From: a virus
Length of the DNA: 26,595 nucleotides
IMG/VR virus record: IMGVR_UViG_3300044691_000607
Span: 1 to 26,595 of that record
Strand: one strand, 5' to 3'
Shown here piece after piece: positions 6,581 to 13,077 of the stretch; position 1 is the stretch's first letter, and every line of letters starts with the position of its first letter. The position numbers and the translations under genes were made by a program. Under the pieces are notes generated by a model. That model did no database searches. It was not told where the DNA came from and saw only the letters and a list, made by a program, of their open reading frames with translations.

Positions 6581-7320
6581 CTAAATCACCTCACCTTGTT
6601 TCTGTCTCTTTGCCAGATGTTTTTCCAGCCGCGCGTTCGCGTCCTTCAACTCCTGCTTCTCGTCTCGCTCCGGCGGCTCTTCGCCTAGCAACTCCTCCGG
6701 CGTGATCTCGGCATCCACATACTGCGAGTTCAGCAGCATCGCTACCCAGCCCGCCTCCCTGTGGGCCTGATTCTCCTGCTGGCGCTCAAAGCCCTGGCGC
6801 GCCAGGTGGTACTCGCGGATGGTCGTCCCCCAGAATTGATCCGGGGTTTGACCTAGGACGCCGCACGCGAACCTCTGCGCCTCGTTGAAGTCGAAGCCCT
6901 GGCGCCGGCGGCGGACGGGCTTGCCGTCTTTGCTTCGGCCGCCTCGGCTTTTCCCGGCTGTGCCGGCGTGGATACGGCGCCGGTGATTGCCATCACCGTG
7001 GCGTTGAAGATGTTCACCAAGGTCCAGGGCCGGATAAACTCATCCGCCTCATTCTCACTCAGGTATTCGCCGGTGCCGGAGATCTCTTCCTGCAGGCCTG
7101 CCCAGAGAAAGTAGGCCAGCGTATCGAGCGATTTCAGTTCGAGCTTCGTCTGCTTCGCGTCGGCGGGGTTGCGCTTGACCGTGTAGAGCGCGCCCAGGAA
7201 GCCGACGCCGTACTTCTCGACCAGAAGCGCGGTGGCCGACTTGGGGAAGAATAGGGTCCGGAGGCGAGGAACGTCGCCGAGGGTGATGGCAATGGCTCCG
7301 CGCGAGGCTGTGATATGCAT
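6581..7320 (-). CDS. Tail assembly chaperone G-T fusion made by programmed -1 frameshift
   Basis: Reading starts at the G start codon (7320), shifts -1 at the heptamer G GGA AAA (6955-6949) and continues to the TAG at 6583-6581, giving about 246 residues. The T-specific part in the -1 frame has no stops: after the shift it reads SRGGRSKDGKPVRRRRQGFD, then FWGTTIREYHLARQGFERQQ, and ends in a charged helical tail (LEKHLAKRQKQGEVI). The DQFW..T..E...A pattern is typical of T-type domains in siphovirus chaperones. In lambda, gpG and gpGT together hold and deliver the tape measure during tube assembly. There is no convincing independent start for the T part. The T stop lies 16 bp before the tape measure ATG. 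Heptamer, frame phasing and gene position all agree. Confidence 0.88.
6853..7320 (-). CDS. Tail assembly chaperone G-like (zero-frame product)
   Basis: The zero-frame product is 155 residues from the ATG at 7320 (MHITASRGAIAITLGDVPRL), which has AGGAG 10 bp upstream (7331-7335). The upstream in-frame extension to 7386 runs through a terminator hairpin and is unlikely to be translated. The N-terminal domain (residues ~1-120) holds LRTLFFPKSATALLVEKYGV and LAYFLWAGL, consistent with small helical tail chaperones; after the slip site the zero frame continues for ~30 low-complexity Ala/Ser/Arg residues and stops at 6853. Most ribosomes are expected to make this short form and a minority the G-T fusion, as in lambda. 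Confidence 0.85.
   Translation of the reverse strand: MHITASRGAIAITLGDVPRLRTLFFPKSATALLVEKYGVGFLGALYTVKRNPADAKQTKLELKSLDTLAYFLWAGLQEEISGTGEYLSENEADEFIRPWTLVNIFNATVMAITGAVSTPAQPGKAEAAEAKTASPSAAGARASTSTRRRGSRAAS
6949..6955 (-). other. -1 ribosomal frameshift slip site GGGAAAA
   Basis: On the minus strand the zero-frame codons CCG GGA AAA GCC contain the slippery heptamer G GGA AAA, the X XXY YYZ form and nearly the same as lambda's GGGAAAG between G and T. Downstream, GGCGGC (about 6942-6937) can pair with GCCGCC near 6910-6902, a possible stimulatory stem. The -1 frame is then open to 6581 and codes for a T-like domain. Confidence 0.88.
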
Positions 7321-7337
7321 AAAGAAAAATCTCCTGT

Positions 7338-7367
7338 AAAAAAGCGGCCCCCACTTTCGTGAGGGCC
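7338..7367 (-). terminator. Rho-independent terminator/attenuator between tail tube and G genes
   Basis: On the minus strand, GGCCCTCAC and GTGGGGGCC (7367-7359 and 7354-7346) form a 9-bp stem with one G-U pair and a GAAA tetraloop, followed by GC and six T residues (7343-7338). It sits after the tail tube stop at 7432 and before the G start at 7320. It probably lowers transcription into the chaperone and tape measure genes, whose products are needed in far fewer copies than the tube. Confidence 0.85.
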
Positions 7368-7431
7368 AATCTGCCTTGCGAAACAAACAACGACGCGCGT
7401 GCGGCCTAGCCCTTCCGCCGCGCCGATCTGG

Positions 7432-8109
7432 TTAGTCCTCCGCCTGGAGGTCTGTGAGGGTTGCCGCGTTCGGTACCGGAGCGGTCTGCGCGATGATGCT
7501 GAGCGGGCCTGTGCCCTTCAGCGAGACATCCTGCCCGACGATCTTGCCGACGCCGGCGGTCCAGTCGATACCGTCGATGTAGGCCATGCCGGAGAAGCTG
7601 TCGTCGCCGGTGTTGGGGTTGGCGAAGAAATTCCAGCGTTGCGGCACGCGCGGGGTGGCGGCGAGCGAGGAGCGGATCTGCGCGATCTGCGAGGGGTCGC
7701 CCATCAGGTAGACGTACTTCGCTTTGACCGTCCAGGATGCGCTCGAAGGCAGTGAGGACTCCCACTCCGCATCGTCCGTGGTGGTTGCGTCGGCGGTCTT
7801 CAGCTTGTACGCGATGTTCCAGTCCATCAGCCCGATCACCTGCTGCTCTGTGGTGGAGACAGTGAGCGTGACGCCTATTGCCGTCGCGGTGGCCGCGGCC
7901 GAGAGAGTGACCACGCCGGCGACGATCGAGAGAATGGTGGCGAGCGCGGGGACCCCGGCGCCGGTGATGAGCTGCCCGGCGAGGAGCCCGATGACGCTCG
8001 ACGGGCTGGCCAGGACTGCGCTGGTCGAGGTGGTGTTTGCGGTGAAGGTGAGGATGGTTCCCCCGACGCTGGTCTGTGCGAGGTCGCCGGTAAGCTTTTT
8101 GGTAGGCAT
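7432..8109 (-). CDS. Major tail tube protein (V-like)
   Basis: This 225-residue protein (MPTKKLTGDLAQTSVGG...) begins at the ATG at 8109 with AGGAG 10 bp upstream. Conserved features of the tube fold are V.GL.DW, an acidic DDAEWE loop, the SSASWTVKAK strand and GDDSFSG. Its place between the U-like terminator and the G chaperone gene, followed by a strong terminator, fits an abundant structural protein. Relative to the paralogue at 515-1567 it has an extra ~60 residues near the N-terminus (about 18-88), rich in Ala, Thr and Val (GQLITGAGVPALATILSI). That insert resembles short beta modules that recur in phage surface proteins and could project from the tube. Confidence 0.85.
   Translation of the reverse strand: MPTKKLTGDLAQTSVGGTILTFTANTTSTSAVLASPSSVIGLLAGQLITGAGVPALATILSIVAGVVTLSAAATATAIGVTLTVSTTEQQVIGLMDWNIAYKLKTADATTTDDAEWESSLPSSASWTVKAKYVYLMGDPSQIAQIRSSLAATPRVPQRWNFFANPNTGDDSFSGMAYIDGIDWTAGVGKIVGQDVSLKGTGPLSIIAQTAPVPNAATLTDLQAED
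7694..7752. repeat. 59-bp identical segment shared with 1332-1390 (copy 2)
   Basis: This segment of the major tail tube gene is identical at all 59 positions to 1332-1390 in the tail-tip paralogue. The surrounding coding sequence has diverged, with protein similarity kept. The repeat is in the same orientation, so recombination between copies would delete the ~6.3 kb between them, including the tape measure gene. Confidence 0.9.
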
Positions 8110-8127
8110 GATTCTGTTGCTCCTGTC

Positions 8128-8559
8128 TTACGGCCAACTCACGCTCGGATCGCTCCGGGTCGTGGAAAATTCAATTTCGTAAATGACCACCAGGGCGACG
8201 GCGTCGACCTCGCCCTTTTCGAGCTCCCACTTGCTGGCCCGCTCGCGGGTGATGATGGCGAGGCCGCCGAGTGTGGGATCGGCCAGCAGCGCGGCGTTGC
8301 CCGCGACGTAGATGGGGTCGATCGCTGCGTCGACCTCGTCGACGGCGATGCCGGTGTAGCGAACGTCGATCAGCAGGCGGCGGTCGATCGAGTCGCTGTC
8401 GTTGTATTCGGGGTCGCTCTCTTTGGGCAGCACGTTGATGGCGGGCAGCTGCGCCTTCGAAAACGCGGCCATGCGCGAGCGATAGGAGGCTGCGCCACCG
8501 GCGCCATTGAGCGCGGCAACAGCCGCTGCGATGATCCGTGACTGGATGCTGACGCTCAC
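8128..8559 (-). CDS. Tail terminator protein (U-like)
   Basis: This 143-residue protein starts at a GTG (8559) overlapping the TGA of the upstream gene (GTGA). It has an N-terminal helix (MSVSIQSRIIAAAVAALNGA), a central LPAINVLPKES strand, SIDRRLLIDVRYTG, an acidic middle helix and a C-terminal ALVVIYEIEFST strand. This is the alpha/beta layout of lambda gpU and related tail terminators, which cap the tube and join it to the head. Position just upstream of the tube gene, as U lies before V in lambda, supports the call. Confidence 0.75.
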   Translation of the reverse strand: MSVSIQSRIIAAAVAALNGAGGAASYRSRMAAFSKAQLPAINVLPKESDPEYNDSDSIDRRLLIDVRYTGIAVDEVDAAIDPIYVAGNAALLADPTLGGLAIITRERASKWELEKGEVDAVALVVIYEIEFSTTRSDPSVSWP

Positions 8560-8858
8560 AGCGATACCGCCTTGAGTTCGTAACAGACGATCGCGCCATC
8601 GCTTACCGCGGTGGGCTCTGAGACCGTGTAGTCCGTGCCGTCGACGTTCACTGCATCCTCCGAGACCGGCATGGGACTAAAGGCGTTGTAGGCGAGCTCG
8701 ACCGAGGGGAAAGCCGTCTCCACTCCGCCGAAGCCCTGGTCGGCAAGCTTGATCTGCACCGGCCGGTTGAAGTTGCCCAGCACTGCCGGCTGGGTGCCAA
8801 AGATGACGGGGACGCCGAAGTCTGCGAAGAACACGGGCAGGTCGGCGTCCCCGAACAT
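8556..8858 (-). CDS. Head-tail joining protein (FII-like)
   Basis: This is a 100-residue beta-rich protein (MFGDADLPVFFADFGVPVIF...) with a strand-loop-strand layout and the VDGTDYTVSEPTAVSDGAIV motif. This resembles gpFII-type connector proteins, where a 'G..Y.V......DG..' strand pair closes the fold. It follows the capsid gene and precedes the U-like gene, exactly the lambda E-FI-FII order. It would sit at the portal-proximal end of the neck. Similarity is by pattern only; another small head-tail adaptor is possible. Confidence 0.65.
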   Translation of the reverse strand: MFGDADLPVFFADFGVPVIFGTQPAVLGNFNRPVQIKLADQGFGGVETAFPSVELAYNAFSPMPVSEDAVNVDGTDYTVSEPTAVSDGAIVCYELKAVSL

Positions 8859-8862
8859 CGAA

Positions 8863-9078
8863 TTACTTTTTCGCCGGGGCCGCGGCGTCCTCTGCGGCGG
8901 CTGCGGTGTCGGAAACGAACTCGGCCTGGTTGCCGCTTGTCAGCGTGTATGCATCGTTCTCGGGGACGCGGACAACCATTCCCTTGAAGAGCGGTGTGCC
9001 GCCGGGGCCAAGGCAGGCCTGGGTGACGCGGATGGCGCGGAGCAGTTTGCTGCCGGCCTGGATCGTGGCGATTGCCAT
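8863..9078 (-). CDS. Small protein in the FI position, function unknown
   Basis: This 71-residue protein (MAIATIQAGSKLLRAIRVTQ) is beta-like in its first ~50 residues, with a C-terminal Ala/Glu-rich tail (DTAAAAEDAAAPAKK). GGAG lies 10 bp before the ATG at 9078. In lambda the small FI packaging accessory lies here between E and FII, but I see no FI motif. A head-associated or decoration role is a guess from position. Confidence 0.55.
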   Translation of the reverse strand: MAIATIQAGSKLLRAIRVTQACLGPGGTPLFKGMVVRVPENDAYTLTSGNQAEFVSDTAAAAEDAAAPAKK

Positions 9079-9129
9079 AAAAACGTTTCTCCAAAAAATC
9101 TGTAACCGTTTGCGTTACTGATGAAGCTG

Positions 9130-9159
9130 GGCGGCCGGGGCAGGTTCTCCTCGGCCGCC
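9130..9159. other. GC-rich inverted repeat after the capsid gene
   Basis: Perfect 8-bp arms GGCGGCCG and CGGCCGCC (9130-9137 and 9152-9159) enclose a 14-nt loop, just after the capsid stop at 9177. There is no T run on the minus-strand side. A weaker 5-bp stem (GTAAC/GTTAC) ending in AGATTTTTT follows near 9088-9113. The pair may form a partial terminator or protect the abundant capsid mRNA's 3' end. Confidence 0.5.
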
Positions 9160-9176
9160 TAGTTTTCTCTCGTCGC

Positions 9177-10547
9177 CTAAACCAGCTGGTCGAGGCAGAC
9201 CGAAAGCGCCTGCGGATAGGTCACGTTCGAATCCACCAGGAAATTCGCGATGATGTTCACCAGCGACTGGCGAGCCTTGGTGTAGGGATCGAGGATGATC
9301 TCCATCGCGCCCCACTCCGCGATCGTCACTGCGCCGAAGCTGCCGCCGATGGCCGCGTGGCAGACGCCGGCCGAGGTGCCCTTGGTGAGCGTCTTGGGCA
9401 GCAGGTTCGACCAGTACGCATCGTGGCCGTTGATGCGGCCCTGTCCGTCGGCCCCGTAGGTGAAGGTCGGCAGCGCGATGGTGTTGGCGAGCTCTGGCTG
9501 GCCGGCCAGGTAGCCTGCGATCTCCGGGGTGAGCATGTACTTCTGCACGCCCAGGACCTCTGCGTTGGCGACAAAGGCCGCGGTCAGCATGTCGATGTAG
9601 AGCTGCTTGGTCGGGGTCGCTCCGTTGGTGCCGAGCGCCTTCAGGTTGACGCCGGTGGTGGTCAGCACGCCGGTGGGCTGGGTGCCGCCGGTGCCGGCGA
9701 TCGCAGCCTTCTCGATGCCGATTGCCGCAACCATCACGAGCGCGTTGCGAACCTTCGCTTCGAAGTCGATTGAGCTCTGGATGAGCAGCTGGCGCGACCA
9801 GCTGGTGCTGGCAGTCGCCCCGAGCGGGGAGAACGGCACCTGGCCGAAGGTGGGATCGACGTCGGCGTTATCCGCGCCGGGATTCTCACCCACCCAGTTG
9901 AAACCGACGTCGCCGGTCATCTTGGGCAGCGCGAAGTTGCTGGAGCAGCCTCCCATGAACTCGGCTCCCAGCGCGGTGAGCCGAAGCGCGGGGCGGAGGA
10001 AGTCGAGGAAGGAGACGAGGTTGGTGGCCACCGTTGCGCCGCCGCCCGTGGTCGAGCCAGGCGAGCCCGCTACGCTGGCGCGCTTGCGGAGCTCTTCGCT
10101 GGTCTGGCGGAAGATGGGCTCGGTGGTGGGGATGAAGAGTCCGCTGGTATCGCGGCCTAATTTCTTGGCGATGGTCTGCGAGATCTCCAGCTCGAAGCCG
10201 GCTTCAGTCGGGGTGCTTCCGCCCGAGGTATTGGCGATGGCGGCGACTGCGCGCATGAAGCTGTAACCTGCGCGCTCTTTTTCGGTGAGCGTGACCTGGC
10301 CGCCCGCGTTGAGCAGGGCTTCCTTCTCGCGCTTCTTTTCGAGGATCGAGGTCGCGACTGCGTCACGGCTCGAGCCGTCGTTGATTGCCTTCTCCGCGAG
10401 CTCGCGGGTAAGGATCTCGGGAAACTGGCGGGCGAGCAGGGTGATGCCGACAGTGCGCTCGCGCTCGGTCTTGATGGCGTCAGTGTGGTCGAGGGTGACG
10501 ACCGCTGCGGGAACAACTGCGGCGGGGACGATTACTTCGTTTGCCAT
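9177..10547 (-). CDS. Major capsid protein from internal in-frame start
   Basis: An in-frame ATG at 10547 (residue 222 of the fusion, MANEVIVPAAVV) is preceded by AGGAG at 10558-10554 with a 6-nt spacer, an ideal ribosome binding site and far better than that of the full-length frame. It gives 456 residues: delta-like helical region plus HK97 capsid fold, without protease. The nested arrangement recalls lambda C/Nu3, where a scaffold starts inside the protease gene, but here it is the capsid itself. Residue 222 falls in the proline-rich linker between the two domains, which supports a designed internal start. Confidence 0.75.
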   Translation of the reverse strand: MANEVIVPAAVVPAAVVTLDHTDAIKTERERTVGITLLARQFPEILTRELAEKAINDGSSRDAVATSILEKKREKEALLNAGGQVTLTEKERAGYSFMRAVAAIANTSGGSTPTEAGFELEISQTIAKKLGRDTSGLFIPTTEPIFRQTSEELRKRASVAGSPGSTTGGGATVATNLVSFLDFLRPALRLTALGAEFMGGCSSNFALPKMTGDVGFNWVGENPGADNADVDPTFGQVPFSPLGATASTSWSRQLLIQSSIDFEAKVRNALVMVAAIGIEKAAIAGTGGTQPTGVLTTTGVNLKALGTNGATPTKQLYIDMLTAAFVANAEVLGVQKYMLTPEIAGYLAGQPELANTIALPTFTYGADGQGRINGHDAYWSNLLPKTLTKGTSAGVCHAAIGGSFGAVTIAEWGAMEIILDPYTKARQSLVNIIANFLVDSNVTYPQALSVCLDQLV

Positions 10548-11210
10548 TTGATTCTCCTGGGTGCTGCGTGTCGGCAAAGCCGGCGGTGTGGCTGGAATGC
10601 CGGCAACTCGCACCGGGTACTGCGGAATGTGGGTGAGGTCTCGGCCGACGCCGACCGAGGGATCAGCGGGGATCGCGACCAGGCTTACTTCGCAGGGCTC
10701 CCACTCGTCGGCTTCGTAGGTGCCGAGGTAGTTGGGGTCTTCGTCGTCTGCCGGATCGATATCGGCAACGCGCTGTTCGCTGTGCACGATGTAGCCGACA
10801 GAGATGTAGGGCAGTGTGCCCTCGCGGACCTCGGTGGCAATGTCCTTCCCGAATTGAGTAGTGTTAAAACGGATATCTCCGCGACCGGTCTTGTCACTGA
10901 TCACCCCGTTCTGCAAAATTCCCGCGCGCTGGTTCGGATCGTGATTCACCAGCACAGCAAGACCCTGGGCGAGGCGGGCGGTTTTGACCGAGCCCTTCGA
11001 GTGATTGAGAACCTCGTACCACCACATCCCGCCCCAGCTCATCCGCTTGATGGGGTTGGCGCTCGAGAAGGAGATGGGGACGACGTTCTCGGCCGGATCG
11101 GCGTCGGCGGCCTTCGCTGCGGCGCGAACATCAAAGACGCGGCTCTGCATCGGCAGCTTCGCCGGGAGGGCGCGTTTGGTCGACAACGGAACGACTGCAG
11201 CGGTGGCCAT
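9177..11210 (-). CDS. Fused HK97-type prohead protease and major capsid protein
   Basis: A single 677-residue frame joins two proteins that are usually separate. Residues ~20-195 are an HK97-type prohead protease: VLNHSKG, LAVLVNHD with candidate catalytic His90, SVGY with Ser137, and EVSLVAIPAD with acidic Glu174. Residues ~222-300 form a charged helical delta/scaffold-like region (KTERERTVGITLLARQFPEI). The rest is an HK97-fold capsid protein, with a Ser/Gly-rich region near 370, NWVGENPGADNADVDPTFGQ, and a C-terminal DPYTKARQSLVNIIANFLVD. The fusion may supply protease inside the prohead at low ratio. An internal start with a strong ribosome binding site (see 9177-10547) would make capsid alone. 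Start chosen at ATG 11210, with no clear ribosome binding site, which fits low synthesis. Confidence 0.88.
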   Translation of the reverse strand: MATAAVVPLSTKRALPAKLPMQSRVFDVRAAAKAADADPAENVVPISFSSANPIKRMSWGGMWWYEVLNHSKGSVKTARLAQGLAVLVNHDPNQRAGILQNGVISDKTGRGDIRFNTTQFGKDIATEVREGTLPYISVGYIVHSEQRVADIDPADDEDPNYLGTYEADEWEPCEVSLVAIPADPSVGVGRDLTHIPQYPVRVAGIPATPPALPTRSTQENQMANEVIVPAAVVPAAVVTLDHTDAIKTERERTVGITLLARQFPEILTRELAEKAINDGSSRDAVATSILEKKREKEALLNAGGQVTLTEKERAGYSFMRAVAAIANTSGGSTPTEAGFELEISQTIAKKLGRDTSGLFIPTTEPIFRQTSEELRKRASVAGSPGSTTGGGATVATNLVSFLDFLRPALRLTALGAEFMGGCSSNFALPKMTGDVGFNWVGENPGADNADVDPTFGQVPFSPLGATASTSWSRQLLIQSSIDFEAKVRNALVMVAAIGIEKAAIAGTGGTQPTGVLTTTGVNLKALGTNGATPTKQLYIDMLTAAFVANAEVLGVQKYMLTPEIAGYLAGQPELANTIALPTFTYGADGQGRINGHDAYWSNLLPKTLTKGTSAGVCHAAIGGSFGAVTIAEWGAMEIILDPYTKARQSLVNIIANFLVDSNVTYPQALSVCLDQLV

Positions 11211-11246
11211 GTCGCGTTGATTGTTATGGGAAGGTCGGAAAAACGG

Positions 11247-11408
11247 TCAAATTGCCTTTGAATCTAGGCGCTCCGCCTCGCCTTGCGCCGGTTGCCCCGC
11301 GATTTTTGCGAGGCACAGCGACGGCCATGCGTGGATCCGCTCCGGAGCTTCGTTTTGTGCGGCCATTACTGTGGCCAGCAGGGAGAGCGTCTGTCTTACA
11401 TTCAGCAT
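11247..11408 (-). CDS. Small protein downstream of portal, unknown
   Basis: This 53-residue ORF (MLNVRQTLSLLATVMAAQNE...) starts 5 bp beyond the portal stop and has a perfect AAGGAG 7 nt before its ATG, placed within the last codons of the portal gene. The N-terminus is mildly hydrophobic; the C-terminus is Ala/Glu-rich. It fills the gap between portal and protease-capsid genes. The ribosome binding site makes it credible; no family is recognised. Confidence 0.6.
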   Translation of the reverse strand: MLNVRQTLSLLATVMAAQNEAPERIHAWPSLCLAKIAGQPAQGEAERLDSKAI

Positions 11409-11412
11409 TGAG

Positions 11413-13077
11413 TTACTCCTTGTCTTCTTCGTCGTCTTCGAGGCCGAGCAGGAAGCCGCGCATCTGGATGAGCTGGCGGAGACCGTACTTCTTTAACAGC
11501 CTCGTCGCTTCGATCGCCGGGTACTTCACCTTCGTAAGCTGATTCCCTTTTGTCGCCCCAGGCGCCGCGCCACCATCGGCACCGGCGGCCGTGTCGTCGG
11601 TCGCGGTGTCGGCGATGCCCTTGGTGTCGGTGCCCAGCTTCACGCCGGCCGCCAGAATGTAATCCTGCTCGTACTTGATCTCGTCGATCGTCTCTTCGAA
11701 GTTGTTGCCGCTCTCCGCCATCTGCTGAGATTGGGACTCGTACCCGTTCTCCACGGACAGCACCGCCGCCTGCATATCCTTGAGCGGATCGACCCACGGC
11801 CAGCCGCGCCCATGATGCGTCGCAAAGCCGAAGTAATCCTCCGGCAGCCCATCGAGCTTCACGATGCCGGCGAGCCAGGCATTTGTCAGCCACCGCTCAA
11901 ATACGGTCTGGCACAAGATCTCTTTGGCGACGTCCTGCTCCAGCCGCCAGGTGTCGCGCTCATCTAAAAGCCCGGCGCGGATCGAGCTGTAATTCACGCC
12001 CTCGCGATCGTTGGCCAGGCTCTCATAGCTGACATCGAGGCCAGCGCCGGCGAGGCGGATTTGACTCTTCATAAAGAACGGGAAAGCCACCGCTGGGTGT
12101 GTCGAGTCCCATGCTTTGAAGGTGACGCCGGCGGGGAGCTGCTCGAGCAGGCCGGGCTCCGACTTCATGGTGATCAGGTTTTCCTCGTCGCGAGGCCCGG
12201 TGTAGCTCTCGTCGGTGGCGGCGTCGGATTCGAAGAAGCCCTGTTTCTCGGCAGCGGTTCGCGCGGCGATCGCTTCGGCCTCGGAGTACTTCACAATCAT
12301 GTGCAGCGGAACCATCGACGGCGCCATCTCCGGGTAGCCGCGGGTCTGGCCCACGCGCTGCGGGACGAAGATGTGGATGATCTCCTCCGCCGGCACGCGA
12401 ATGCGAAACTGCGGCGCGGTGGAGTACTCGGCCGGGTGGCGCTTCCACATGTGGTAAGCGACGGGCATGCCGTAGGGGTCAGATTCGACGCCCATGCGGA
12501 TCTGGTTGCCGTTGGGCATCATGTAATTGAAAAAGTTAATGTCGAGCTGGTCTGGATCGAAGAACTGCAGCGCGAAGTTGAACGGGTTGCGGTCGTACGT
12601 CACCATGCGAATGATGCACTCGCCGTCGCGCTTCCACTGCTCGATCGCGAAGCGCTGCGCCATGTTCCAGCTCAGCTTGCCGGTAACGGTGCAGTTGACC
12701 TTGCGGCCCCACTCTTTCCACGCGAGCTCGATCGCTGTGTTCAGCTTTTTGTTGAGGTTTTTCCCCTTCTTCATGGGGACCTTCATCTGCAGCCCGATTC
12801 CCTTGTCGCCGATGATGTTCTTCTGGCACATGCGGAGATATTTGCGGATCAGCGGATTGTTGGTGGACAGGCGGCGAGCGCGCCCGCGCAGGCCCTGCAG
12901 GTTGGCCCAGAGGTCGAGGTCGGCGGAGCTGTTCGACGTGCCCCAGTCCTCGGTGACGCGGGTGACGCGGCCGGCCTGAAAGTTGAGATCCCGCTTGGCG
13001 GTCGCGGCCAGGGTGTTGCGCTCTTCCATGATGCTGGCCTTGGCGGCCGAGAGATCGAGAATCGTAAGATCAGCCAC
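11413..13077 (-). CDS. Portal protein (lambda gpB family)
   Basis: This is a 554-residue protein with the hallmarks of lambda-family portals: NNPLIRKYLRMCQKNIIGDK near residue 75-95, the GIGLQMKV stretch, WKRDGECIIRMV, FDPDQLDINFF, and HIFVPQRVGQTRGYPEMAPS near residue 235-255, then a helical part with YSEAEAIAARTAAEKQGFFE. The portal forms the dodecameric ring at one head vertex through which terminase packs DNA. It follows the W-like gene with an 8-bp overlap (13070-13077) and precedes the protease-capsid fusion, as in lambda W-B-C. Length is near that of lambda gpB (533). Confident. Confidence 0.96.
   Translation of the reverse strand: MADLTILDLSAAKASIMEERNTLAATAKRDLNFQAGRVTRVTEDWGTSNSSADLDLWANLQGLRGRARRLSTNNPLIRKYLRMCQKNIIGDKGIGLQMKVPMKKGKNLNKKLNTAIELAWKEWGRKVNCTVTGKLSWNMAQRFAIEQWKRDGECIIRMVTYDRNPFNFALQFFDPDQLDINFFNYMMPNGNQIRMGVESDPYGMPVAYHMWKRHPAEYSTAPQFRIRVPAEEIIHIFVPQRVGQTRGYPEMAPSMVPLHMIVKYSEAEAIAARTAAEKQGFFESDAATDESYTGPRDEENLITMKSEPGLLEQLPAGVTFKAWDSTHPAVAFPFFMKSQIRLAGAGLDVSYESLANDREGVNYSSIRAGLLDERDTWRLEQDVAKEILCQTVFERWLTNAWLAGIVKLDGLPEDYFGFATHHGRGWPWVDPLKDMQAAVLSVENGYESQSQQMAESGNNFEETIDEIKYEQDYILAAGVKLGTDTKGIADTATDDTAAGADGGAAPGATKGNQLTKVKYPAIEATRLLKKYGLRQLIQMRGFLLGLEDDEEDKE

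Noticed and set aside
7321-7386. N-terminal extension of the G-like protein to 7386
   Set aside because: It would pass through the terminator hairpin and the AGGAG that serves the ATG at 7320; the extension is not chaperone-like.
9130-9159. Clear rho-independent terminator after the capsid gene
   Set aside because: The strong stem lacks a T run on the transcribed side; only the weaker 5-bp stem nearby has one, so it is listed just as an inverted repeat.
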